Positions 1-9,841 of a stretch of 64,000 nucleotides of DNA are shown one piece after another. Below the pieces are notes generated by a model that was not told the origin of the DNA, made no database searches, and saw nothing but the letters and a program-made list of their open reading frames with translations. How positions within the stretch are numbered: position 1 is the stretch's first letter; the number at the start of each line of letters is the position of its first letter. The DNA is taken from positions 78,949,704 through 79,013,703 of the forward strand of contig NC_073746.1 of assembly GCF_029784135.1 (NCBI RefSeq). The letters are read 5' to 3'. Made by a program: the position numbers and the translations under genes. Source of the stretch: Toxorhynchites rutilus septentrionalis (lineage: Eukaryota; Arthropoda; Insecta; Diptera; Culicidae).

Positions 1-640
1 CGGCGTTTTTCCAACGTTTGTTATCATGCGAAAATAAGGTCACAAAGGCATGATTTGGGAATACTTTTCCAGCGTTAACTTGATAAACAAGCATTCAATC
101 ATAGCATATAGCATAATACGTAAGTTATGGCAAATTGGGATTCACCGTCCTGAAGGCTAAAGGAATATTTTTCTGAGAAACTCTCAATTATGTTCGGCAA
201 TATGATGTTCGAGACAATGATTTAATCTACTTGTACGGTTGTATTTATGCAGAACAGAGTCGCTGACAGTTGTGGATTTCACATATAATATTCACGAGGG
301 TCGGTTTGAAAATCCGTGCAAAAAAAAACTATTAATTTGTTTGAAAAAAGCGATTACTTTCAAATGACTTTCGTTCTCTAAAAAGAAATTGTTCATTCCA
401 ATCGATACAATGGTAGGACCTGTTTGTGTTATTTTCTATGATTTCTGTAGTACAGGGCGGACTCTATTATATACAGTCTCCGATTTCTTTTCGTGTATAT
501 AATTGAATCCTGTATATAATCGAGTCGAAAAAAAATTATGTGTTTTATATACATAAATTTTTCGTTTTTTTATAAAAAAAGGAGGATTTTATTTTTGAAT
601 CATCCCCTTAATGTCAGAAAAGACATTTCTTACACAAAAA
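1..640. other. AT-rich intergenic sequence, no gene
   Basis: I see no convincing coding sequence. Near 464-535 a motif related to TATATAATCGAGTC appears in both orientations. The same motif flanks the related repeat at 33300-34660, so this is probably the outer end of a dispersed element rather than unique DNA. Confidence 0.5.
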
Positions 641-656
641 AAAATTAATTTATCCA

Positions 657-1108
657 GAATCTTTCAGAAGGTGGTAGACGATTATATTTGATGAAAAACA
701 TACTTCTACGCATATGATCAAGTTTCAACAATGACAGAGTTATAGACTTCTCTTTTTGTTTCGAACTTTGTTTGTCTCAAACTGGCTCTACATTAAAAAG
801 TACGCTACGTAAGACGATTCTGTTCCGTTTGGAAGATGATAAAATTTGGCATGGTGTATAGTTGTGAAACATCTAAATTAGTGGATTTAAATAACATTTT
901 GGAAGTGATAAACTTAAGAATTAGTGGGCTTGAAGGTTATTGAAGGTTATTATCAATTTTATCCCAAAAAATCATAATAAACTTAATCGTTTCTATCAAC
1001 CAAATTGAAGCTCTCTATCCACTCTACAGTATATTCTTTGATACACAAATTCTATATTTTTTAATTTGGCTGCAATATCGTTATAAACAATTCCTGATGA
1101 AATTCAAT
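657..1108 (+). repeat. Dispersed repeat core, copy 1
   Basis: About 450 bases that recur inverted at 33930-34345 and, more diverged, in the same orientation at 53262-53544. Shared landmarks are a TATTTGATGAAAAA stretch, then CAACAATGACA, the ACTGGCTCTACA region, and TTTATCCCAAAAAATC. It is noncoding in all frames. The flanks carry the TATATAATCGAGTC motif. I do not recognise the family; it behaves like the interior of a non-autonomous DNA transposon. Confidence 0.6.
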
Positions 1109-1439
1109 TAAAATGTTCAAAAATAACGAATTTTACACCGTCTTTATAATAGCCAATTAAATTTTACCTTAACGTTGAAATATTACTTTTTTTTTCTTGA
1201 AACAAGTCATACTTAAAATATTAAAAAAAAATTCAAACTGTGTTTGATAGAGTTCAAAATTCAAATCGACACACGAGACGAGACACACTCGACAAAAAAA
1301 TTGGAGGAACAAAGTGCGAAGACGGAGATTTTAAGAGATTTTTGACGTGCTGTAACTTCGTGTAAAAACCAACGCATATCGATGGGATGGCATCATTTTG
1401 AAGCTACAACTTTGTTATTTATTTTTCTCAAAAACTTAT

Positions 1440-2470
1440 CTTTTTTAAATTCCTAAAAATATATATATGAATAGCCCTTAAAATTTCGAACAAGTCGTCC
1501 ATACATCGGAAGATGGCCACTTTTACAGGGAAAAAGTGTTTCCAACCACATTTTTTATATTTTCTTTGAAAAAATTCAATTAATCCTAATTTTGTTTAAA
1601 GTCAAAATATCGATATAGTGTTCTCGACAAAGTTTTAGATCTTATTAAAATGTGAACTTTTGTCGCAGACGTCAACTTTTTATCTGTTATAGTTATTGGA
1701 ATATAAGTCATTTTTGTATGAAGAATCCTGAAAAAAATTATGTTTTGCTCGTAACATTTTTGTGTGTAAATTCTCACGTTTGACATGTTTTTGATATGTT
1801 TCCAAATAGAGAAAAGTTAGCAGAGCATGTAAATTGCGATAATTTATACATAAAAATGTTACGAATTAAACATTACAGGTAAACTCCGATATAACGTATA
1901 TTTCACTTTCAAAATTGTACGTTGTATCGAATTGTACGTTATATCGAAGCATAATAAAGTTTGTGAGTACTATAATGTAATCTATAATACATTATTGTGT
2001 TGCTGTTTTAGTAAAGTTAATGAACAACTTCAATCAGAAGACGAAGCCAGCCTTTCTCATGATGTTTCCCTTCGTACTTTTGATTGAAACTTGATTCATT
2101 TAGAATCCGGATTCACAAAACCAGCTGTATTTCGGGATTGATTGAAGGTACAAAACTTGTTTAAACATCACAATACAGATAATTCATTGTTCTATCAGGA
2201 AAAAAAAATATTGAATTTTTTTTTCCTTTACACTTTGGAAATGTGTACGTTATATCGAGTGACGTTATATCGAGGGTACGCTATAACGAGGGTACGTTAT
2301 ATCGAAGTTTCCCTGTAATAGTATATTTTCAAAGAAAAAAATGAAAAAGTTGTTGTTCGAAAAACCTTTTCCATGTAAATGTCCCCATCGCCCGATGTAT
2401 GACAAACTTATTGGAAATTTTAGGGGCTATTTATATTTATTTTTTTTATAATTTTGAAAGCATATGTTTT
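1440..2470. repeat. Inverted-repeat (foldback) element hosting a MITE
   Basis: The left part, near 1450-1530, reads GAATAGCCCTTAAAATTTCG and then a CCATACATCGGA motif. The right part, near 2380-2450, carries the inverted equivalents (CCGATGTATGAC, then AAATTTTAGGGGCTATT). The 1876-2315 MITE lies between the arms. Related sequence recurs at 61330-61395 and 61960-62220, where an ATGTCAAACGCGAGG motif matches the inverse of bases near 1770-1785. The outer ends and the target duplication are not resolved. Confidence 0.5.
1876..2315. mobile_element. TA-flanked pogo-like MITE, copy 1 (440 bp)
   Basis: The ends are inverted: CAGGTAAACTCCGATATAAC on the left, and the complement of CAGGGAAACTTCGATATAAC on the right. 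TA dinucleotides flank both ends (1874-1875 and 2316-2317). The GATATAACGTAC motif is repeated several times just inside the ends. A second copy in opposite orientation lies at 33389-33822. CAG ends plus a TA target suggest a Tc1/mariner-pogo relative; no transposase is encoded. Confidence 0.8.
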
Positions 2471-3190
2471 CGAGAAAAATGAATTTAAATTTTCAAAATA
2501 TATATTTTCAATGAAATTTTTTTCCAAAAAATTATTTGACAATTTTTAATGAAAACCAAAATAATTTCCCACATTTCATTCTGTTCCCAAACAGTTCGCT
2601 CGGAATCATTTTGTATGACGAACTTCAAAAATAATGTTTTTCGATATTTATGTTTTAACTTTACTGTTCAGAATATGCCCGAGATAGGGATGTGCACTTT
2701 CAGACCGGGTGATATTCATATTAGAGAAACAGCTTGTGTGAGAAGGATTTCATCGAATATCTCCACACGACACAAAAAGTCTTCAAATCTTATTGAACTA
2801 TTTAAAATCTACAATCAAAAATTTATTTCTAAACCAATCACATCAATCACACATACAAAACTATTCACATACTTTGAATTGTCTCCAATAATGTCTCACA
2901 AGATTTAATGTTTCCAACGCGGAAACATACTTTCTCATCTGGCAACTATATTGTTAGCTAAGAGAAAGTAAAAAGAAAAATAACAGAGAGAAGAAAAGCT
3001 CACCGCTCACCGGTGAAATTTTACCCTGATGATTTTTCGAGAGAAATAAACTGATTTCAAAATAAAAACTATGAATGAAAATTAACATCTTCGTATCAAC
3101 AAATACTCCATGTTATAGAGCAGCAAGTTTCCTGTGAATGGTGAACAATTTATGATTGAAAATAGTTTCTTTGACAGTTCCATTGAATAA
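2471..3190. other. AT-rich spacer, no gene
   Basis: An open stretch at 2549-2908 has no recognisable domain and AT-rich codon use like its surroundings, so I do not call it a gene. Nothing else is supported. Confidence 0.4.
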
Positions 3191-3790
3191 AAGACGGGTG
3201 GGTAATGTCGGGGACATAACCGGAGTGACGTAGGACTATACAAAGGGGACAGATTTTTCTAAATATATATTTTAAATATATTGTTTTATTTTCTTCTCCT
3301 ACGTGAATATCTACCTATCTACCTGAAATATGGATTAGTTCACTGTTTACTCTTTATGAACATGTTGGGAGTTCTGAAAAGAACCTTTGGTGTTGTGTTT
3401 TTGCGTTTTTCTTACAAACTTTCTCATTTTTTTCTCACTGTCTTATAGTTGATTCTTAATTTTTTTCTGAAGGCTTTGTACTTATCAAATGATCAACGAC
3501 GGGCATCTTTTGGTGTAAATATGCACATATCGTACAATCAAAATGATGGCTGTGATAGGGAATGCAGCCTCATTAACTATCATATATTTCACTATTGAGC
3601 ACATTACCGTACCTTAAACTGTGGTTTCGGAGACGAATGAATTGTAAGATTTGTATCTCCGCAAACAAAGTAAATAAAAATGAAAAATAACTGAGGTTTT
3701 GGAGACGAACTCTAGTATCTGTCGAGAAATAAACGAGCTATAAGCGTTCTGAAAAACCAACAGTAAATACAGGGACGGATGACCTTCGGA
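3191..3790 (-). other. Degenerate histone-cluster spacer or gene remnant
   Basis: This segment upstream (on the minus strand) of the 3370-3385 stem-loop shares motifs with 6830-6990. Both have a form of TATAAGCGTTC preceded by CGAG, and a GACGTAGGACTA/TAGTCCTACGTC motif. Reading minus from about 3470 to 3390 gives a lysine-rich, stop-broken frame that could be the decayed tail of histone H1, but this is weak. It is best seen as an outlying part of the broken histone unit that follows. Confidence 0.35.
3370..3385 (-). terminator. Histone-type 3' stem-loop without a clear gene
   Basis: On the minus strand the element reads GGTTCTTTTCAGAACT, preceded by CCAAA. It forms a six-pair stem (outermost pair G-U) with a TTTC loop. 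It matches the metazoan replication-dependent histone mRNA stem-loop, including the CCAAA 5' flank. No intact histone frame lies upstream on the minus strand, so it may mark the end of an eroded H1, H3 or H4 gene. Confidence 0.55.
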
Positions 3791-4165
3791 TTGAAGTCCT
3801 TTAAAATAAGAACAGAGCAGCAGGAAATGCATAGCTCATCATATTGCTCCTTAGTAATGTTTCTATACAATGCTGATGTAACGTCAGTCAATTTTCAACA
3901 TCAGTTATCAACCAAAGAAAGCAGTTCTTGCTACCGAGAAAATTCGTTAATGCCATCCTGCATACAATTTGAAGCCACTTTTAATTCGGAAACCATGTAT
4001 GGGTTTGTGAAACTGAATGATCAATTTGAAAGACCCCAACCACCAATAAGTTCAAAAAAAGCATAAACAAAATAATTCAGTTCATATTATATGTCATATT
4101 ATGTCACTTTAGAATGCATTGGTATTGTGAATAACTTTTAATAACTCTTCTTTGAATGGTTTAAT

Positions 4166-4181
4166 GGCCCTGAAAAGTGCC
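4166..4181 (-). terminator. Degenerate histone 3' stem-loop of H2A pseudogene 1
   Basis: The minus strand reads GGCACTTTTCAGGGCC. The TTTC loop and most stem pairs are kept, with one A-G mismatch in the stem. It lies where the 3' processing signal of the H2A pseudogene is expected. Confidence 0.7.
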
Positions 4182-4536
4182 GTGTTTTACGGTGGCTGGT
4201 TTTGCCACCAAAGCAGTCTGTATAAACAAACTTTTTCCTTCTTCTACCTGCTGCCGTTTTGCGATTGCGTTTGCCACTCGCTGAAACTAGTTGTTGCCAC
4301 CGAACCGAATGTGGTTTGTTCTTATATGTGAACAGCTTTGCAAGCCAACTCGAGCACTTCGGCGACCGAAACTCTATAACCGCTGTTAGGTATACTGGTG
4401 CTTCGGCACCAATCCGTTTGGCCTGGTTACCCTTGCGGAGCAATCAGTGAATGCGACCAACAGGGTGCAAACCTGCACGATTCGAGTGGGACTTTGCCTT
4501 TCCCTTAACTTGTCCTCCTTTGTCACGTCCACACGT
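4166..4536 (-). pseudogene. Histone H2A pseudogene 1
   Basis: H2A is a core nucleosome protein that dimerises with H2B. Minus-strand translation from 4536 gives an H2A N terminus (GRDKGGQVKGKAKSHSNRAG), then VGRIH. A TGA at about 4444-4446 replaces the usual Arg, and the frame continues LLRKGN, RIGAEAPVYLTAVIEF. The start codon is ACG instead of ATG. A one-base deletion after the EF position shifts the frame; the EVLELA-type segment is readable in the next frame. Beyond it the sequence no longer resembles H2A, but it matches pseudogene 2. A degenerate histone stem-loop ends it. The H2B pseudogene lies head-to-head 366 bases away, the usual H2A/H2B layout. Identity is confident; it cannot encode a working histone. 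Confidence 0.88.
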
Positions 4537-4902
4537 CCACGTTGCTGATTGTGTTGCTTTGTTGATGTGATGCGATGCGATGTGAAACGATGCCATACAA
4601 CCACATTGATTTATGGTTTGAAAAAGAATGATATATTTTTCAGCGGGTCCGTGCGTTTTGTACTTTAGCGGTACACGATCACAGGATAGAGACAAATCAG
4701 CAGACTCAGTCAAAAGGGCGAGTCCAACGAGACGAACGAATGAGCGTTAAAAGGCAGCGATAGCAAAAAAAAATATATATAGAGGCGAATGAACTGTAAA
4801 GTTTAAAGCCTCTTAAAAACAATGAAAGAAAGAAAGAAAAAATATATTCATTACGATTTGTTCGCTCGTTGGATTCACATGCAGTTGTTTCTAACAAACA
4901 CG
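4537..4902. promoter_or_regulatory. Divergent H2A-H2B promoter relic
   Basis: This is the 366-base interval between the divergent H2A and H2B pseudogenes. It contains TATA-like runs (AAATATATATAG near 4770-4781, AAATATATTCA near 4840-4850). It also has an imperfect palindrome, AGAGGC...GCCTCT, near 4780-4814. A related sequence (GACTTTAAACTTTTGCAGTTC) occurs inverted near 6356-6380, beside H2A pseudogene 2. The promoter role is inferred from position. Confidence 0.5.
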
Positions 4903-5255
4903 AAGGCACCGAAGAGTAGTAGAAAAGCCGCCAAAAAGTTCGGCACGGCGCAGTAGAATATCTCGAAATCAGTCAAGAAGCAGGAGAAGGAATCTTATGC
5001 TATCTACATCAAAAGGTGCTGAATCAGGATCATTCCGACGCCGGTTTCTCATCGAAGGCGATGAGCGTCATGAGCTTCGTCAATGCATCTTTGAGCGTAT
5101 CGTAGCGGAAGCCTCGCGTCTGACCCACTACAATCAGCGGTCAACCATTACGGCGTGGGAAATTCAGAACGCAATCATTCTGTTGCTGCCCGGTGAACTT
5201 GCATGCGGTTTCCGAAGGTACCAAAGCGGTGAAGAAATATACCAGCTCCAAATAA
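4903..5255 (+). pseudogene. Histone H2B pseudogene
   Basis: H2B pairs with H2A in the nucleosome. The expected ATG is AAG (4903-4905), followed by APK, then KAAKK. A TAG at 4954-4956 replaces Lys, and NISKS and KESYAIYI follow. A one-base deletion moves KVL and FSSKAMSVM to another frame. A second small deletion returns to [20 protein letters not shown], then [19 protein letters not shown] five-base deletion (near 5202) then shifts to [17 protein letters not shown] and a TAA at 5253-5255. So the whole family length is present but broken by one stop, a lost start and at least three frameshifts. A perfect histone stem-loop lies 44 bases downstream. It is a DNA-level copy, not processed cDNA, because the divergent partner and 3' signal are kept. 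Confidence 0.93.
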
Positions 5256-5298
5256 AGAGCGTTTTCCGACTGCTGATTCGGAAGCAAACCCTAAAAAG

Positions 5299-5314
5299 GG
5301 TCCTTTTCAGGACC
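5299..5314 (+). terminator. Perfect histone 3' stem-loop of the H2B pseudogene
   Basis: GGTCCTTTTCAGGACC, followed by ACA, is a perfect six-pair stem with a TTTC loop. In replication-dependent histone mRNAs this element binds SLBP and directs cleavage without polyadenylation. A purine-rich AAAGAG follows at about 5334, as expected for the U7-binding downstream element. It is unbroken although the frame before it is badly broken. Confidence 0.9.
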
Positions 5315-5795
5315 ACAAAATCATCTTTAATCTAAAGAGTTTATTGTTTTGTTATCACTCGATATCCCCATCTTGTTCGGTTAAACCTTCCTGTTTAGTG
5401 ATTGCGTTTGCCACTCGTCACAGGATTCACAGTTGGAAAATTTCTTCCCATCCAGCTTGGGACATTTTGGGTCATAATTTGGACCCCGAACTCTATGTTT
5501 ACAAAAATGTCCAACTAAATATGTCGCATTACAGGTCCGTCCAATTAGCTAAATGTCGAGCTAAATGTAAATTATTGTACTTTCAATCTGGAAGCAATTT
5601 AAGAATTGGTGAAAATTGAATAATCAGGAAAGTCCCCAACTATCAATAAGCTCAGAACAACTGCCAAATTCACATACTCATCAGATCCTGGCAAACAAAT
5701 TATGAAAAAATCAATTTGTGTTTTATTATTATTTTGGATATTATTTTAGAAAGCATTGAACTGTATTTCGTAAACTCTTTTTTGAAAGGTTTAAT
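5315..5795. other. Spacer between H2B pseudogene and H2A pseudogene 2
   Basis: No gene. Near 5398-5418 there is a fragment (GTGATTGCGTTTGCCACTCG) also found inside both H2A pseudogenes (near 4260 and 5963), so sequence has been exchanged or duplicated within the cluster. Confidence 0.5.
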
Positions 5796-5811
5796 GGCCC
5801 TAATAAGCGCC
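5796..5811 (-). terminator. Degenerate histone 3' stem-loop of H2A pseudogene 2
   Basis: The minus strand reads GGCGCTTATTAGGGCC. The position and flanks match the equivalent element of pseudogene 1, but the TTTC loop has become TTAT, so binding of SLBP is doubtful. Confidence 0.6.
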
Positions 5812-6246
5812 GTGTTTTATGGAATAGTTCCAATTTAGAAAACTGAGTACTCGTGGATTTGAGAAAACCATTTCGAACGCCCTCGATGCCACCTTGTTCT
5901 GGATTTGTCACCAAAGCAATTTGCATAAAGAAACTTTTTTCTTCCGCTACCTGCTGCCGTTTTGCGATTGCGTTTGCCACTCGCTGCAACTGCCTGTTGT
6001 TGTCTTGATGTCCACCGAACCGAATGTGGTCTGTTCTGAATGCGGGTTTTCTTATCGTCGCGAGCAGCTTTGCCAGCCAACTCGATCACTTCGGCGGCCG
6101 AAACTATATAACGCCGGCTAGGTGGACTGGTGCACTGGTTCTAACGCGCTCGGCCTCTACCCTTGCGGAGCGATTGGCAGACCAACACGGTTCGAGCGGG
6201 ATTTTGCCTTTCCCTTCAATTTTCCTCCTTTGCCATGTCCAGACAT
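5796..6246 (-). pseudogene. Histone H2A pseudogene 2
   Basis: The minus strand starts with ATG at 6246-6244: MSGHGKGGKLKGKAKSRSNR, then VGL. The GRIH/LLRKG segment is scrambled by frameshifts and contains TAG stops. Further on VIELAGKAARDDKKTRI is readable (about 6090-6035), the H2A core up to TRI. After TRI both H2A pseudogenes lose similarity to H2A and share another tail, readable here as RVANAIAKRQQVAEEK. The region ends at a degenerate stem-loop. It keeps its ATG and a longer core than pseudogene 1, so the two decayed independently after duplication. Confidence 0.87.
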
Positions 6247-7000
6247 GGCTGCTTGTGTTTGTTTGTTGATGTGGTGTGGTGCGAAACGATGTGGTGTACG
6301 GTTTAGATGAGAATGATCGTTACGGAAGGAAGGAAGGAAGGTCTTGTATTATAGAGACTTTAAACTTTTGCAGTTCATTCGTCTCTAGCCTTGAGAAAGG
6401 CCCTTTGAAAACTCTACTCTACTCTACTCCAGCGCTACCACCTCTGCCCTCTTGCCTTGAAAAAGGCACTCGATCCCTCGCCGTCCAGCTCGTTCAGCAA
6501 CGATGTTGTCCAGTCGGTGTCCACACAAAGAATGATCGTTACGGCAGCGGAGCGGGGATTTTTAAGCTGACTGGTTGGCTCGAGAATTACGCATGTGTGA
6601 GACTGCGACCAATGTTTCGTTCATATTTTTTCTTTTTCCTTTCCAATCGTGCTTCATTGTATTTCGCTGCTGCTCTGGTTGCCCGTTTTGGTCGGTACGA
6701 TTTGAGGAGCACAAAATGGACCAATCAAAAATGGGCACATAGTGCATTTGGACAATGTTTGATATTTCACGATTATTCAATTATTTATCTCAAGAAAAAT
6801 GAAATGTTATTCGTTATGATAGATGCGTAGATATATTTCCTATCAATTGATGCATAAACCTTTGCGATCTATTGAGAAATGCTCGAGTTATAAGCGTTCC
6901 AAATCTTGCATTTTTTCCTACTTGTTCAGCGTCTAGATTTTCATTTCACCCCCTATATCTTCCGGTTAGACGTAGTCCTACGTCAATAATGAAGCTCTAA
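6247..7000. other. Second histone-unit upstream region, degenerate
   Basis: Bases 6247-6330 align with 4540-4630: TTTGTTGATGTG, then GAAACGATG and GAATGAT motifs in the same order. So the H2A unit was duplicated together with its upstream DNA. The motif GAATGATCGTTACGG occurs at about 6312 and again near 6530. No H2B frame is recognisable downstream. An open frame at 6276-6830 has no domain I recognise. The 6830-6990 part resembles 3190-3760. Confidence 0.5.
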
Positions 7001-9839
7001 AGGGAATTTTGATACATTCTTCCAGTAATGGCTCTCGATTCTGTGTTTAAAGTATTCGTAAAACATCAAACCTTTTTATTCATTCAAATTTTATCGATCT
7101 TGAATCTGTATTTCCGATATCGCAAATATCGTAGTTCTCTCTACTCTCTGCGCAGGTACGATGTCACAGTCTTAAATAGTTTTGAATTGTAATAAAGAAT
7201 GTGTATTCAATTTCAATTGGAGACATGGAAACGCATGGTATTTTACGATGAATTGTGCTGTAGTATAAGAATCAATTACTGTAGGCCAGAGTTCTTTCTC
7301 TTTCAAGATTTTTTTTTGAGAATCAAAAAAAATATGTGAAAAATGGGTGATGCGATAATTTGAAATATGTGAAAAATGGGTGATGTGATAATGTCATGAT
7401 GTCATAACACACATTGTAAGACAATAATTACACATGGAGAAAAATGCGAATAGAAAAATATCAGTTCGATCCATTGAAATACGTACACTAGACGGCATAA
7501 AGCATAAAGCGGCTTATTAAAGATTGTGAAAAATAGATTGGTTGAATTCAATGTACAAAGATAACATAACTTACCGCACTTGTAATATATCATAGTTTTA
7601 AGAACGAGTAAGATAAAAAGTAACTCTCTCTGTGTAACAATGATCTACTTTTGATTGATGACAAATAAATCAATACATAATTCTGAATTGCTTGCTCCGT
7701 TTAGTATAAACGTTTGTCAAAGATGGATATCAGCAAAGAGAAAATATTCCCTATTTTACAAACATATTTCCGTAAACACAGGTTAGACGGCCATATTGTG
7801 AGAAGCGTTTTTAATGTGAGAAGCAACTGCAAATTTGGTTTCGTCGATTCCGTTCCGATAGTTCTAATGTCAAAGATGCACCACGCTCTTGAAATTGACA
7901 ACGAAAAATTAACTCTTAGCACTCCTTTGCACTCTTCGTTCTCTTCAATTCAGCTAACCAAAACGCGTGAGTAGGCTCTTTTTCACAACAAACAATTCAG
8001 TTCTCTTTCGTGTCTTTCCTAAAATAAGAACCGTATCAGTAAGAAGTTGTTCTGTATTGTAATTTTTATTGTTGATTTTGTGAAATCACTGACCAGTAAC
8101 TGGAGGATGTGCATTCTACTATGCCTAAAATGTATGTCTAATGCAGTGACCTATATTTGTGACCTCTCATATTTTTTGGTAAAATGTCAACATCAGAAGT
8201 TAAAACCATCCAACATTGAAATATTCATTCGTTCTCACTGATGCAATGCTACGTAAACCCCTTTGGAAGCCTTGAAATGCCCCTTCAGATATTTTCGAAA
8301 CTTAGTTTCATATCCACCAGATCAAAAATCGGTACAGCACTGAATATGAGGGTTGGAAACCGAACAGTACCACAAAACCAGTACCAGGGGGACAATTTCA
8401 TCTGCTTGCACCGAGACACCGAGGATATGTGACCACACGATGTGACATTTCTGGAGCGAGCCAAAGCTTATATTAATTGGGTTCTGAAAATTGCATTGAT
8501 TCAATTTCGAATGCTTTCTGTTCCGTCCGTTGCACATGCTAGGTTACCAGACGTGAGTGAAATATCAAGAAAAAAAGATCGAAAAAAAACATCGAGTCAA
8601 GGAAGCTTCGTAACCATTCTAGTGGCAGAAAGCGATCACAGATACTATCTGAGGTTTGGAAAATCATACCGTTCAGCCAGCTGTTGAACAAGAATTTATG
8701 ACCCCTATCAGCTACGGTTTGAAAGAAAGATATGTTTCTCCTTTCGGTTGCTTGCTTCGAGCAGATTCTCTAGCAGTGTACAAATATGAAACATGGAATC
8801 AGCGCGTTAGACCGAGGAACGTGACCGATTGGGTTCGATAAGCTGATTCCCAACAAATGTTAATTCGATAGGCACGAGGAACAAAAAATGAAAGAAAGGA
8901 TTCCGTCCTGTTTTATGATCCAAAAAACTAAGTTCCGATTCGATCGGGGTTTTTTTCTTGTTCAACGCAACATCGACTCGGCTGATTGGCTATTTGTTTG
9001 ACAAATTGTCCTCCATCACTCGGAGTCCTTTTTCGTCCGTCTTATAACTCAAAATTTCAGCATGGAAACAAAAAACAAACAGATGCTGATTGGAAGCGAG
9101 CATACTGCTTATGCAAGCCAAGCGAATGCGACGTTCGATTCAGTCACGGCTCTGGACTAATTCCGGCAGCTGACGAGCAACAAAGTTCTGCGGAATTAAA
9201 AGCAATAATTGCGCTTTGCTGCACGGGAATCTGCTCTTGATGCTGAGGTCCTTCTGCGCTCTTTCTTTCACTGCCGTGTGGTAGAAAGAAATCCAATCGA
9301 TCCGGCGACCCCTTTCGGAAAACGTCGACGGTTGGTTCGTCGGTCTCAGGATGGAATTGGAAAAATGCTTCGCAAAGCTTAATTTAATGGATGCTTTTTT
9401 CGCTTCTCCTGTTTACGTTCTTCTTTTTTCGAACTTTAGTTTGGGTTTGGGAGAAGAAACTCGTTCAAATCAAATGTTTGTTTCATAGTTTCGGAAAGAA
9501 AAAGTGAATTGGTTGGCTAAATGAAAATTACACTTGGCGCTGGAGACTGATCCCGGGGATTCGGGGTAATTCCACCCAGTGTACCGTGAAATTGGTTCCA
9601 ATTGCATGATTGGGTATCGGATTCGGGGCGGCAATTATCCAGTTACACAACTTAAATCGATCGATTTAAGTAGGAGGAAGGAAAGCATTGAAATACGATT
9701 TCGGCTAAGACGGTGTAGAATAGATTTCTTTTTCTTCTCTCGCTGTATCACTATTTTCCATCATAATCCGGAAACGAAACATGGGAACATTACCCTTCCG
9801 CACTTTTCCAATCGAAGAAATTTTAAAAATATGGAATGA
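7001..9839. other. Intergenic sequence, no recognised gene
   Basis: Several open stretches of 60-90 codons overlap on both strands and none shows a known motif. One small direct duplication is visible: AAATATGTGAAAAATGGGTG occurs near 7330 and again near 7363. From 8440 to 9840 the base composition is more balanced and looks single-copy, but I can name nothing in it. Confidence 0.4.
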
Positions 9840-9841
9840 TA

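Noticed and set aside
6276..6830. A 184-codon frame beside the H2A pseudogene as a gene
   Set aside because: It starts inside the duplicated histone upstream region and shows no motif; open length alone is not enough.
7714..7974. Small gene of 86 codons
   Set aside because: An overlapping frame of similar length exists on the opposite strand and there is no recognised motif.
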